Assembly: GCA_006247105.1 (NCBI GenBank) | Contig: CM016926.1 | Span: 744,001-808,000 of the forward strand | Reading direction: 5' to 3' | DNA from: Giardia muris | Lineage: Eukaryota > Fornicata > Diplomonadida > Hexamitidae | Length of the DNA: 64,000 nt | Shown: one piece after another, positions 50,106 through 59,692 of the stretch | Position numbering within the stretch: position 1 is the first letter of the stretch | How the letters are laid out: each line of letters starts with the position of its first letter | Translations under genes and position numbers: made by a program | Notes under the pieces: generated by a model | The model's database searches: none | Told to the model about the DNA's origin: nothing | What the model saw: only the letters and a program-made list of their open reading frames with translations

Positions 50106-53100
50106 TTCGAGCTGGGTAGCAAAGCCTGCTGCGGCCTGCTGGACTCGTAGAGCCCGGTTCTCCTGCTCCAACGCTGCCGCTTGGCGTCGTAGCTCCTCAA
50201 GCTCCGCGGCCTGACGCGCAACGATGTCGCGTTCCCCAGCGAGTTCGCCCCGCGCAGTGGTTAACTCGTCGCGCAACGCCCGCTGCGCTGAGGTGAGCGA
50301 GGCGAAGATCGTCTTGCCATCGGCCGCCTGTGCCTGTCGCTTGCGGGTCTCAAGCTCGCGCTCCAACCGTTCCGCTTCCTCAAGGTAGGGGCGTAGGACC
50401 GGAGAACTCTGGTCCGCCCCACTCTCGGTTAGGGCGGCACGGTAGAGCATGCATAGCCCGCGCAGGAGGCTGATGCACGTCTTCTGTAAGGCACCCGCGT
50501 CAAGGCTTGCCAGGTGCTCGGAGTTTCCCTCCTCCAGCAACGTTCGGCATTGCGCCAGCTCAGCACGAAGCCCTTCGTTCTCCGTCAGAAGGTGAACCGC
50601 GGCTTGCTTCATATCTCGGACCTCCTGCTCGCATTGAGCGCGTACGTCCGCAACGTCCGCGTGAAGGCTCTCCGCCAGTCGGCTCTGACACTCCTCACTT
50701 TGAACCAGGCTCGTGATGAGACCAGCCCGATTATCCTTGAGGAACTCGTCTACGGCCTGCACGTGCGCCTCTAGGATGGACACGCGATCACGGAGTATAG
50801 CATTTGTACTCAACAGCTGGAGGGCGATCGCTCGCAAGAGGTCGATCCGTGCTTGAGGGGTATCCTCCACGCCCGCTGTTTCTAACGCTCCAGCCATCTT
50901 CCGGACGTCCAATATGCAGTTCAGAATGTGAGGAGCGACGGGAGAGTCGGTCTCCGCGGTCAAGCAAAGGGCGTCGCGATGCTTCGTCAGGATCTCGGTG
51001 ATCGCCGTTGGAAGCTCACCCATAAGGCCAACTAGGGCGCCGACGGTGACGTCGTCTCCCACGGGCTTGCGTAGTGTGGCACGGACTTTCTGGATATTAT
51101 CTGCATAGGCGGCAAGCGCGGCCTCTATGGTCTTACAGTCTCCTTCCTTCTCCTGCTGGCGGAGGGCCAGTTCCACGAGCTCAGCGTTGACGCGGTCAAA
51201 GACGGAGGCCCAACCACGTAGTCCTTCGATTTCCTTCTCGGCCGTCTCGAGGCGACCCAGAAGCTTCGTGCTCAGCAGTAAAGCCTTCAGATATCCGTCG
51301 ACAGCTAGTGCCCCAGGTGGAATCTGAACGGGCTTCTCTGGAGAGTTTCGTAAAGATCGTATAACAAGGTTTTCAGGCGTATCCATCTCCGGTCTTTGGA
51401 CAAGTTTGGAGTCGTTCTGAGACGTCTCGATTAGAGCCGTCAATGATGCGATCTCCTTGCGCGCCTCCTTGAGCTCAAGTGCAAGACTCTCATTTGCGGC
51501 CTTGAGAATGGCGCTCGTGTTTGAGTGCAAGAGTTGGTCATAAGCCCGATCGAAGCGAGCTAACGATGCCAGGTCGTGTGTAAAGACCGCCTCATATGTC
51601 CGGAGCCGTTCCTCGTGGCAGGTAAGTTGCGCCTCATGTTCTGCAAGTAAGCTCTGGATGGCGCTATGTGCTCCAACCTCCTCGGCCGAACGAAGGAATG
51701 CGAGATGAAGCGACCGGGCGAGAATCTCCGCCTTGCTATGGGATAGCTCCTGTAAAGCCTCAAGACGGCTCTCATACATGTCCCGGATCTGTCCTAGCTC
51801 TTCGCGCGAAAGATCCGCTGCCCTCTCAAGTGCATGGACGAGTGATCCATAGCTCTGGAGTTGCTGGGCACTTGCCACGAGTTGAGTCTTTAAAGACTCG
51901 AATCGTTGATGCACTGCGATCTCGATGGCCTTATCAACGGAGTCCGAGGCGGGGTCACAATGCGACTTCGCAGACACCTCGGGCGAAGAGGCCAGGAGTA
52001 CACGGCGGGAAGGTAAGGAGATGTTGAAGAGAGGATCTATGGAGTCTTGATGCAGAAGAGTATCCATCCAGTTCGCACGAGGCGTCACCATCCCACTATG
52101 GACGTCATGGTGGGGGAGCGAGTCAAGGCCTGGAGGCGTCACCTTGTGCGGTGGATGATCTAGTGCGCTTAAGGGGGCGGCTGGTTGATGCGCCCGCTCA
52201 AGTGGAAGGGTCGGCGTCGAGACCTGCGAGATGGTGAGTGGGGACGCATCATTCAGTAGGATCCCACATGAAGTGTTCAAGTATCCGTTTGTTAGGCCTA
52301 AGGACGTGGGACCGCCACTTTTGGAACCCAGAACGTCACAAGGCTTCGAGTTAGCTACTGGACAAGCTTTTTCAAGCTCTGCCAAGTCACCCAGAACCCG
52401 GCTATCGGAATCGACCAGGTGCTGCTCCGAGGGCGCAGACTTCGAGGCGCTCATACGCATGTGCGCATTGCTCCGCGCCCGCATCTGTAGCGCGACGCTA
52501 TCGACGTCTCCGAAAGACGTGGTTGAAGGATAGGGCTCCACTTCCTTGAGATGCAAGACGCTGGGATTGTAAAGGTATTCGGATAGCGCACCAGTGTCTC
52601 CACTGGTCGAGAGTTGACGGGTCAAGGCGTTCGAGCCTCCCATCCCCGCGCCCATTCCAATAGGGTCTCCGTAGGTCAGTAAGTCACTAACGCTTGCATT
52701 CACGGGCTGGGGCAACGGGCTACGGAACACGTTCCCCGTTGAGCTGACTCCCGTCCCACTCGCCGAATATTGCATAGTGTTCTCGTCGGTGGCTGAGTTC
52801 TGGTCGGAACCGAAGACTGGGGGTTCCACCCTAACCTGAATGCGGTCACGATCCTTCTCAGGAGAAGCATGGGCCTTCTCCCCTGCTCTTAAAAGCGCTC
52901 CATCCGGGCTCGAGCTGGTGCATTCGATCGGAGAGTATCGAAGCTGCTCCTTCTTCTGTGGCCATCTTGGTGGGCACTCACGTGGGGTCTTCTTCTCATT
53001 ATCAAGCGTGAGAGGTAACGTCGTCGAGAGCTTGAGTGAGTCGTCTGAGGAGGGGGAATCAGTCGTTCGTGTCAACATACTGGAACATGGATTCTTGGTT

Positions 53101-54422
53101 TGTACCACTGCAGCGGCTCCAGGAGGGGTGAGTAAAAGTCCGGATTGCTCCGCCGGTTGGTCCAGGTTTCCGGAGGTGTCATCAGTTGCGCTAAGAGTCC
53201 TACTGGGTATCATTCGGCTCTGCCTACTTTCAAGAGTCAAATGAATCCCGAGACTCGAGTTCTGAGACGGGTGTGGTGGGTAGACAGGCTTGCTCTTCAG
53301 AAGCTGAGAGACATCGGCGGAGAGGAGGGGTTGAGTAGCCCCCGAGAGACTGCTCCGCATGAGCTCAGAAGTAAGGAGATTATGTTGTACGGAGACACAG
53401 GAGATGCGAGATGCTTCAAGGGACGCCTGTAACGAAGATTCATTATCAGGTGCTTGGAGGAGTACGTCCCGCGTCTCCTGTCGTGAGTGCTCGGATGGAG
53501 TAGGAGATAAAGTGCTTTGCCGTGGATGCGTGCAGCTCTCACTCCCAGCAGATGGTTGCGGGGGGCACTCCGTAGGGCTTCGCATCTTAGACTCAGTGTG
53601 CTTACACTCTGCCTCACTGGTAGAAGGAGAGCTCAGAAGGGAATTCAGATGACTTGTAATCGAGAACTTCGATGGTTGTTTCGGAACACTACTCTGCGTT
53701 TTGCAGGGTGTCTGGGCTTCATGCCCGCCGTCGTCGAAAATGCGGGACTTCATAACAGGGCGGCCCGGAGGAGGACGGGCCTCGAGCATTGAGATCTTCG
53801 TCCCGGACTCACAGAACCCGCTCGTCGGAGAGCCTGCACAGCTCCCCTCCGCAAACAGGCGCGCGAGATCGCAGGAAGAGAAGTTGAGATCCCCTTGCTC
53901 GTCCTCGTTATCCTCGATGAGGGTCAGGTTGCTGGGAGTCGCGACCGTTGCCCGACGGCCTCGGCGGCCCAGAATGGCTCGCTTCCGCTCAGTCTGCGCA
54001 ATCTCGACAACTCCCTTGCTTTGTAAGAAGGCTAGGACGTCGCTTTCCAAAGGGTGCTTGAAGGCGACCGTCGAGGCCGTCCCAGCATTAATTGCCCCGA
54101 TGTAGTAGAAAACGGCCAGGAGATGGTAGAAGGACTTCGAATGGCCACCTAGAAGCCGAGGGAAGTCGAAGATTTCACCCGGAATCTTGAGGAGCTCAAA
54201 ACACTCCTGGATCATGTCCCAGTTGTCCTGATAGTGCCCAAGGTTGTCCGGATTCCAGCGGAAACGACCGACAATGACCTTTCTGCAGGTTGCGGGCCAG
54301 GTGTTTTGGATGTACTTCATGATGGCAACCCCGTCGACGAGGTTTGTGTAGCTCGTGATGTTAGTATATCCGGTAATCTGTGAAAGCCAGCGGAGGAGCT
54401 CCGCCTGCCCAACGATCAGCAT
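50085..54422 (-). CDS. EB1-like calponin-homology domain fused to a very long coiled coil
   Basis: 1445 residues from the ATG after ttctcaaaa. Residues ~8-120 resemble the EB1-type calponin-homology domain, the microtubule plus-end binding module: LLRWLSQITG, DGVAIMKYI, WPATCRKVIVGRFRWN, then an NWDMIQECFELL helix and SKSFYHLLAVFYYIGAINAG. A long Ser/Pro-rich disordered region (~150-760) follows, and then an almost continuous coiled coil from about 770 to the C-terminus. EB1 proteins are usually ~250-300 residues, so this is a different architecture, perhaps a Giardia-specific microtubule-associated protein; HOOK-type N-termini are an alternative. It shares a 28-bp promoter with the ankyrin gene at 54451. 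Confidence 0.75.
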   Translation of the reverse strand: MLIVGQAELLRWLSQITGYTNITSYTNLVDGVAIMKYIQNTWPATCRKVIVGRFRWNPDNLGHYQDNWDMIQECFELLKIPGEIFDFPRLLGGHSKSFYHLLAVFYYIGAINAGTASTVAFKHPLESDVLAFLQSKGVVEIAQTERKRAILGRRGRRATVATPSNLTLIEDNEDEQGDLNFSSCDLARLFAEGSCAGSPTSGFCESGTKISMLEARPPPGRPVMKSRIFDDGGHEAQTPCKTQSSVPKQPSKFSITSHLNSLLSSPSTSEAECKHTESKMRSPTECPPQPSAGSESCTHPRQSTLSPTPSEHSRQETRDVLLQAPDNESSLQASLEASRISCVSVQHNLLTSELMRSSLSGATQPLLSADVSQLLKSKPVYPPHPSQNSSLGIHLTLESRQSRMIPSRTLSATDDTSGNLDQPAEQSGLLLTPPGAAAVVQTKNPCSSMLTRTTDSPSSDDSLKLSTTLPLTLDNEKKTPRECPPRWPQKKEQLRYSPIECTSSSPDGALLRAGEKAHASPEKDRDRIQVRVEPPVFGSDQNSATDENTMQYSASGTGVSSTGNVFRSPLPQPVNASVSDLLTYGDPIGMGAGMGGSNALTRQLSTSGDTGALSEYLYNPSVLHLKEVEPYPSTTSFGDVDSVALQMRARSNAHMRMSASKSAPSEQHLVDSDSRVLGDLAELEKACPVANSKPCDVLGSKSGGPTSLGLTNGYLNTSCGILLNDASPLTISQVSTPTLPLERAHQPAAPLSALDHPPHKVTPPGLDSLPHHDVHSGMVTPRANWMDTLLHQDSIDPLFNISLPSRRVLLASSPEVSAKSHCDPASDSVDKAIEIAVHQRFESLKTQLVASAQQLQSYGSLVHALERAADLSREELGQIRDMYESRLEALQELSHSKAEILARSLHLAFLRSAEEVGAHSAIQSLLAEHEAQLTCHEERLRTYEAVFTHDLASLARFDRAYDQLLHSNTSAILKAANESLALELKEARKEIASLTALIETSQNDSKLVQRPEMDTPENLVIRSLRNSPEKPVQIPPGALAVDGYLKALLLSTKLLGRLETAEKEIEGLRGWASVFDRVNAELVELALRQQEKEGDCKTIEAALAAYADNIQKVRATLRKPVGDDVTVGALVGLMGELPTAITEILTKHRDALCLTAETDSPVAPHILNCILDVRKMAGALETAGVEDTPQARIDLLRAIALQLLSTNAILRDRVSILEAHVQAVDEFLKDNRAGLITSLVQSEECQSRLAESLHADVADVRAQCEQEVRDMKQAAVHLLTENEGLRAELAQCRTLLEEGNSEHLASLDAGALQKTCISLLRGLCMLYRAALTESGADQSSPVLRPYLEEAERLERELETRKRQAQAADGKTIFASLTSAQRALRDELTTARGELAGERDIVARQAAELEELRRQAAALEQENRALRVQQAAAGFATQLELLVAPV

Positions 54423-54450
54423 TTTTGAGAAAATTCTGGAATCAAACGGG
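54423..54450. promoter_or_regulatory. 28-bp divergent promoter, EB1-like / ankyrin-coil-ankyrin
   Basis: tttgagaaaattctggaatcaaacggg between opposed ATGs; TTTTGAGAAAA at its left end is an inverted repeat of the initiator bases. Confidence 0.55.
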
Positions 54451-56886
54451 ATGAGCACTCCCGAGGATGGCCCTTCGGATGGCCTACGGGAGGCATGGTT
54501 TGCGGCGGCGCGCAGCGGAGACCACGACTTTGTGGCGGTGCATCTTTCGGTGCTCGCGGGGGCGCGAAACCCCGATAATGGGGGGGAGACGGCACTCATG
54601 ATTGCGGCCGATCTTAACGATGTCAAGCTGGCACAGATACTACTCGAGGCCGAGGCGGGACTTGTTAACGCCGCAGGTGATACGGCATTGATCATTGCCG
54701 TCAGAAAGGACCACGTCTATATATGCCGTCTTCTTGTTGATCGAGAGGCGGGGATCCAGACGGCCGACGGCCTGACGCCCCTGATGGTGGCGGTCTGCTC
54801 GTCAAGCATCTCATGCTTTCCATACATGTTCCCAGCTCTGGCGCATATGCGAGATAAGAACGGAAACAACGCTTTGGACCATGCGGTACTCCAGAAGAAG
54901 TTCAGCTGTGTCTTGTATCTGTTGAACCACAACCTATATAGCCGCGAGGACATTGAGCACACCATCCGCCTCACGGCGGGACTAGGGACTCTCTATACGC
55001 GCGATATCCTCACCAAACACCTAGCCATGTTGGACACGCGGGGAAGTACCCAATCCTCTCCTGAGATAGCCAAACACCGAGCCATACTCGACAAGTATCG
55101 AATCTTACCGGGAACTGGGGAGCCACCCGAGTCCACTGTTCCGGTGCAGCACAAGGAAGTGCAGACAGAGGTGGAACGACCAGTCAGCCTGCGTGACAAG
55201 AGGTCGAAGCCGTTGCCTGGGAAGCGTATTACTAAGGCCATCCCGGTGGACTTGAACACCGAGCACGTACGAGATGCTACACCAGTAAGGCGTGTCCTCT
55301 CACCCCTTCCCGAGTCAACGAGCCACTCGAGTAGTTCTCGATCTCTTCGAGGCGTTGAGACCCCGAGCAAGGGCTCGAGTGCCAATGCAGACATATCCCG
55401 ATTGCGCTTGGAGGTCTCCGACCTACAGAAGCAGCTCACCGCCGCCCGGGAGGCGAATAATCGGTTGACTTCCCAGTTCCAGGACGCACGTTCACAAATA
55501 CGGAAGCTGCACGCCGAGAAGGCCCAGCTCAACGTGAAGATAACGACGCTCGAAAAGGCTCTCGAGCGACATGTTCGAAAGGAGCAGAAACGGATCTCGA
55601 CCGCTCAGGCCAGTCCACAAAGGCCGAACCCGGACGTACCTCGGGAACTCCCTGATACCTTCTTCAGCGAATATGATGCCGCAGCCCTAAATGACGACCT
55701 CAAGACTGAGCTCCAAAGGGTACGTGTCGAACTACAGGAGATGCAAGCCCTTAACTTGGCCCTCCTCACGGCACGTGAGGGTGAAGACTCGGTCCCAGGA
55801 GGTAGTCCTTCTACAAACCTCTTTGCCTTGTCAGCCTGTAGCTCACCGGTTGGACGCTCGGCGAGTGCTGATCCACGTCAAGCACTCCTCACCTCATTTC
55901 GACTCACCAATCGTGAGGCACTGAAAAGGACTCTTCGAACCGCACTCGATAGCTCTTCGAAGCCTCTGGATACACGGGCCGAGCCGGAACGGGATGCAGA
56001 TGGAAACACCGCTCTAATGCGGGCAATTTACGCTGACGATGCCGATGCCGTCGAGAAGCACATTTGGCAGGCGGGGCAGACAAATACCGATGGAGATACG
56101 GCCCTGATGCTCGCCGGACGTCTTAATCGATATCAGCTGATCCTCTTATTCGCGGAGAAGGAGGCGGGGATCCGTCGTCATGATGGAGAGACGGCGTTGA
56201 CGCTCGCCCTTCGGAACGAGCAGTATGAGGCCGCGGCCGTCCTGAGACAGTATGAGGGGAAGAAGTTTGACGACCTACAACTAGAGCATACGATCGCCGT
56301 GGACCCACCACCCATCCGCCGCTCGGAGCTGATGGAGGCCGCGAAGGAGGACGATATTGTGAAGGTTTGGAGCCTCATAGAGCTGCAAGCGGGGCTACGG
56401 GACGAGCATGGCTTAACAGCCCTCATGTATGCGGCCCGGAACGACGCGATCGAGAGTTTAATTATTCTCCAGCGGCTAGAGGCGCGGATGCGGGATAGAG
56501 AGGGTTGTACGGCCCTAATGCACGCCGTCAAGACGCGACGGTACGACTGTATCAAGCTGTTGCGTCGGGAGGAGCAAGGGCTGCAAGATGATCGCGGATG
56601 GACCGCGCTGATGTACGGGGCCAGTGAGGACGACTCTGAGGCCATCCTCCTATTGCTTGAGGAGGCAGGAATGAGATCATGTGGGTCGGGATGCACGGCA
56701 TTGCAGATCGCAATCCTTGTGGGCGCCGTGGGATGCGTACGCATACTCGCCCCACGGGAGATAGGTATTAGTGACGACAAAGGCCAAACCGTTTGGGATT
56801 GGTGTACTCGTGCCGAAGCGCAGCTGGACCCACTTGTGCACATCGAGATCCGCCGAATCCTCAAGTCGTGTACCAAGAAGGAGTGA
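54451..56886 (+). CDS. Ankyrin-coiled coil-ankyrin protein (protein 21.1 type)
   Basis: 811 residues. TALM-type ankyrin repeats run at ~10-180, a Pro/Ser-rich linker follows, then a coiled coil (~310-390, with regular Leu/Glu/Lys heptads) and a second ankyrin block (~510-800, TALMRAI, TALMLAG, TALMYAA, TALMHAV, TALMYGA). The split of the repeats by a coiled coil distinguishes it from the related proteins at 1020 (one block, then coil) and 47453 (no coil). Start is the ATG after aatcaaacggg; the longer frame overlaps the divergent EB1-like gene. Confidence 0.9.
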   Translation: MSTPEDGPSDGLREAWFAAARSGDHDFVAVHLSVLAGARNPDNGGETALMIAADLNDVKLAQILLEAEAGLVNAAGDTALIIAVRKDHVYICRLLVDREAGIQTADGLTPLMVAVCSSSISCFPYMFPALAHMRDKNGNNALDHAVLQKKFSCVLYLLNHNLYSREDIEHTIRLTAGLGTLYTRDILTKHLAMLDTRGSTQSSPEIAKHRAILDKYRILPGTGEPPESTVPVQHKEVQTEVERPVSLRDKRSKPLPGKRITKAIPVDLNTEHVRDATPVRRVLSPLPESTSHSSSSRSLRGVETPSKGSSANADISRLRLEVSDLQKQLTAAREANNRLTSQFQDARSQIRKLHAEKAQLNVKITTLEKALERHVRKEQKRISTAQASPQRPNPDVPRELPDTFFSEYDAAALNDDLKTELQRVRVELQEMQALNLALLTAREGEDSVPGGSPSTNLFALSACSSPVGRSASADPRQALLTSFRLTNREALKRTLRTALDSSSKPLDTRAEPERDADGNTALMRAIYADDADAVEKHIWQAGQTNTDGDTALMLAGRLNRYQLILLFAEKEAGIRRHDGETALTLALRNEQYEAAAVLRQYEGKKFDDLQLEHTIAVDPPPIRRSELMEAAKEDDIVKVWSLIELQAGLRDEHGLTALMYAARNDAIESLIILQRLEARMRDREGCTALMHAVKTRRYDCIKLLRREEQGLQDDRGWTALMYGASEDDSEAILLLLEEAGMRSCGSGCTALQIAILVGAVGCVRILAPREIGISDDKGQTVWDWCTRAEAQLDPLVHIEIRRILKSCTKKE

Positions 56887-56959
56887 AAGGACTTGAAGGA
56901 TGAAGAACTGAAATTGAAAGGACTCTTCAGGGTATAAAGCGCAGCCCTTCTGTTTCCCA

Positions 56960-59476
56960 TTATATAACACTCGGGGTGAATGTTTCATTAAGCTCCATGC
57001 CTGCCTCCGATATGAGGGGCACGCCACTAGAGAGCTCTGCATGCTTCTGTGACCTCTTTCGAAGGACTAGCCAGGCCACCAAACCTGCAATCCCGCCGAG
57101 GACCAGAAGTACCGCAAAGACGACCCCGACAATCAGTCCAGTCTTAGAAGAGCCCTCCTTGGGTATGGCATATGTGGTGAAACAGTCCGATGTGGGAGGA
57201 ATGGCCCCGGTAGAGCATTGAGTACATTGTATCATACCGTCTAGAAGCCCGCACTTGAAGCAGTTCGAAGGACACGGCTTACAGCTTCCAGCCCCGGCGT
57301 CGTAATACCCGGACTGACGACAGGCCAGGCATGTAAGAGAACCGCCCGCCATCGTGCAGCTGCCACACCCACTATCCTGCGACCTGCATGCGACAAGCTT
57401 ATTATCGCCATCAATAGCGTACGGACTCTCCGGAGCAGCCATTCGACATGTCCCGTCGCTTGCCGAGCTACAAACATGGGGCCCCACAGGCCCATCACTA
57501 GTCGAATAACAACCACCCTCGAGATAAAAGATATCAGTACCACCGCAAGAGGTGCACCTCCCGGCACGCGAATCTAGAGGACCCCCATCGAGTCCAAGAC
57601 ACTGTCTTGCAGATCCCCTGGCCGCCCTAGACCCGAGGCTGTTGACTAGCCACACGGGGGTACAGTATCCGTCAATAGGGACGTACCCACGCATGCACTT
57701 TCGACAGATGATTGCCTCGTTGACAGGAATCTGATGCTTTTGCGGACAAATCCTGTTCTCCGCCGCGAGCTTGCCATACATGCAATTACCGAGGTAATAC
57801 ATGAAGCCTCCTTGACACGATGAGCAGCGCACCTTAGAGTGTTCGTGCGATACGTTACATACGGTCTCAGCAGCGCTGAGAGGGACACACGTCCCATTGA
57901 CGGGAGCATATCCCGAGTGGCATGCGGTGCACACCATAGCCAGTCCGTAACCCTCACACTCGAGACACTGCTCGTGGAGGTCTGTGCATCTCACACAGTC
58001 TCCTACCTCGTTCAGTCCCGTATAGTTCGGAGAGTAGCCAGCCTTGCATTTTGTACAGACGCCATCACTGTTGTATTCTTGGCACTCGAATACTTTGCAC
58101 TCACCGTTGACAAGGCGATAACCGGGCTTGCAGCTCAAGCACGTAACAGGAGTCCCAGACGTGGTCGAAGCTTCGCAACTGGCACAGTTCTCCCTCCCAT
58201 CATGCCTAGTATCCGAACACTGATACACACCCGGTTCCGTCCCGTCAGTAACGACGAAAACAGCTGTGCTTGTCCCACGAGCGGTGCAGACACCATGGCT
58301 GGTAGCGGAACAGATCTTACTCCCAGAACTAACGGAATAACACCCGCCCTCGAAAAGAAGATAGTGTCTTCCGCAATTAGTGCACTGTCCATTGGCCACT
58401 ACGCAACCTATATTGTTGTCCGCCATATTTTGACAACCTCCTAGAAACGCAGGAGCATGATCCGGCTGGAGACACCTCCTGCACATCGTTTGATCCGACG
58501 GCTCCAGCTGAAACTGGTCCGCAAGGGAGCAGATTCTTATATCATTGGCATCCTGAGGGGAGTAACAGCCACCCTCATAATGGAGATAGCCATTCTTGCA
58601 GGTATGGCAGTTGGTGGCTGTTTTGATATCATCATCGGAATGAAAGTTGCAGTGATCCATGGTTTCATTGGCAGGGGTGCATTGGCCATTGAGTGAGACG
58701 TATCCGGGGGCGCACCCCTCACAGCGATAGCCAGAGTCCAGCTTGAAGCAGGTTTCGCACTTCGAGGCGTACTGACCGCCAACTACTTGACAAGTAGAGC
58801 AGTTGACACCACCGGAAGGTAAAGGCACTTCGAAGTACGTATATTGACAACCTGAGCAATTAACCAGACCAGATGCAAACGTGCAAAAGGCACAGCCTCC
58901 TACCTGGTCTGAGCATAGATGAAGGACGTCATTGTCGATATATGCGATCTGACTGGCGACGGTGCAAACATTATTTTTCACCTCCGTACATATGCTCTCC
59001 CCCGGATCTTTGCTCGTAGTGTGACATCCACCCTTAAAGAGAAAATATTCGCCGGTGCAAGATTTGCAGGCCCCGTTCTCCACGACGCAGATGGTGGCCA
59101 AATTCGTCCCATCCACTGGCTTACAAACTCCATCGATGGGGGCTAATCCGCTCGAACATTGTGAACAGAACGTTTGATCTACATAAGCAACGGTGTACTG
59201 GTGTTCTTTGGGGCAGATTGATAAACCGGATTCGGTCTGGTCGCCATAACAGCCTCCTTCGTACAGGAGGTAAGAGGCTGCGCAATAGGCACACGTTTGA
59301 TCTGTAGGAAACCAACTTGCATCCAGACAGATGTTTTGAGAAGTTGAAGGGATACACTTCCCATCAACTGGGGAAGTACCAGGGGAACAGTTGGTGGGTT
59401 GTGGAATCCCGCGAGGAGTGTCGGAGCTCGAGGAGGCAACGATAACGACCGTCAAGAAGAAGGATGCGATACACAT
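56960..59476 (-). CDS. CXXC/GGCY-rich high-cysteine membrane protein (VSP-like)
   Basis: 838 residues. A short signal peptide (MCIASFFLTVVIVA) is followed by a cysteine-rich ectodomain with dozens of CXXC pairs and repeated GGCY elements (six or more), the hallmarks of Giardia variant-surface-type proteins. A transmembrane helix lies near 775-803 (LIVGVVFAVLLVLGGIAGLVAWLVL), with a ~35-residue cytoplasmic tail. That tail is not the short CRGKA tail of classical VSPs, so this is better called a high-cysteine membrane protein. Surface proteins of this kind protect against host proteases and antibodies. The initiator is aaaaaaagaataaATG on the minus strand. Confidence 0.93.
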   Translation of the reverse strand: MCIASFFLTVVIVASSSSDTPRGIPQPTNCSPGTSPVDGKCIPSTSQNICLDASWFPTDQTCAYCAASYLLYEGGCYGDQTESGLSICPKEHQYTVAYVDQTFCSQCSSGLAPIDGVCKPVDGTNLATICVVENGACKSCTGEYFLFKGGCHTTSKDPGESICTEVKNNVCTVASQIAYIDNDVLHLCSDQVGGCAFCTFASGLVNCSGCQYTYFEVPLPSGGVNCSTCQVVGGQYASKCETCFKLDSGYRCEGCAPGYVSLNGQCTPANETMDHCNFHSDDDIKTATNCHTCKNGYLHYEGGCYSPQDANDIRICSLADQFQLEPSDQTMCRRCLQPDHAPAFLGGCQNMADNNIGCVVANGQCTNCGRHYLLFEGGCYSVSSGSKICSATSHGVCTARGTSTAVFVVTDGTEPGVYQCSDTRHDGRENCASCEASTTSGTPVTCLSCKPGYRLVNGECKVFECQEYNSDGVCTKCKAGYSPNYTGLNEVGDCVRCTDLHEQCLECEGYGLAMVCTACHSGYAPVNGTCVPLSAAETVCNVSHEHSKVRCSSCQGGFMYYLGNCMYGKLAAENRICPQKHQIPVNEAIICRKCMRGYVPIDGYCTPVWLVNSLGSRAARGSARQCLGLDGGPLDSRAGRCTSCGGTDIFYLEGGCYSTSDGPVGPHVCSSASDGTCRMAAPESPYAIDGDNKLVACRSQDSGCGSCTMAGGSLTCLACRQSGYYDAGAGSCKPCPSNCFKCGLLDGMIQCTQCSTGAIPPTSDCFTTYAIPKEGSSKTGLIVGVVFAVLLVLGGIAGLVAWLVLRKRSQKHAELSSGVPLISEAGMELNETFTPSVI

Positions 59477-59483
59477 TTATTCT

Positions 59484-59555
59484 TTTTTTGCGAAAAGCCA
59501 AGCAACACTTATTGCAGCGGCAAGCTTTGTGATTCTACATCACCCTCGCAAAAAA
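59484..59555. repeat. Inverted repeat upstream of the CXXC-rich gene
   Basis: TTTTTTGCGA (59484-59493) and TCGCAAAAAA (59546-59555) are exact reverse complements, 52 bases apart, within 80 bases upstream of the start at 59476. Confidence 0.5.
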
Positions 59556-59692
59556 TCCCCATAGACTCCTACCAATGAGAATACTTCAGTCAATTTGGTG
59601 GTTGTGGTGTTACTAAGGACAACAGTCTCACCATCGTCAGTCCTTCCCACTCACTCAAACAGTTGGACAATCAGGAGTAGCACCCAATTCAC

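Noticed and set aside
59477..59692. Possible RNA gene in the 216-bp gap between the CXXC-rich and Arp8-like genes
   Set aside because: No tRNA boxes or snoRNA C/D boxes seen; only the inverted repeat noted separately.
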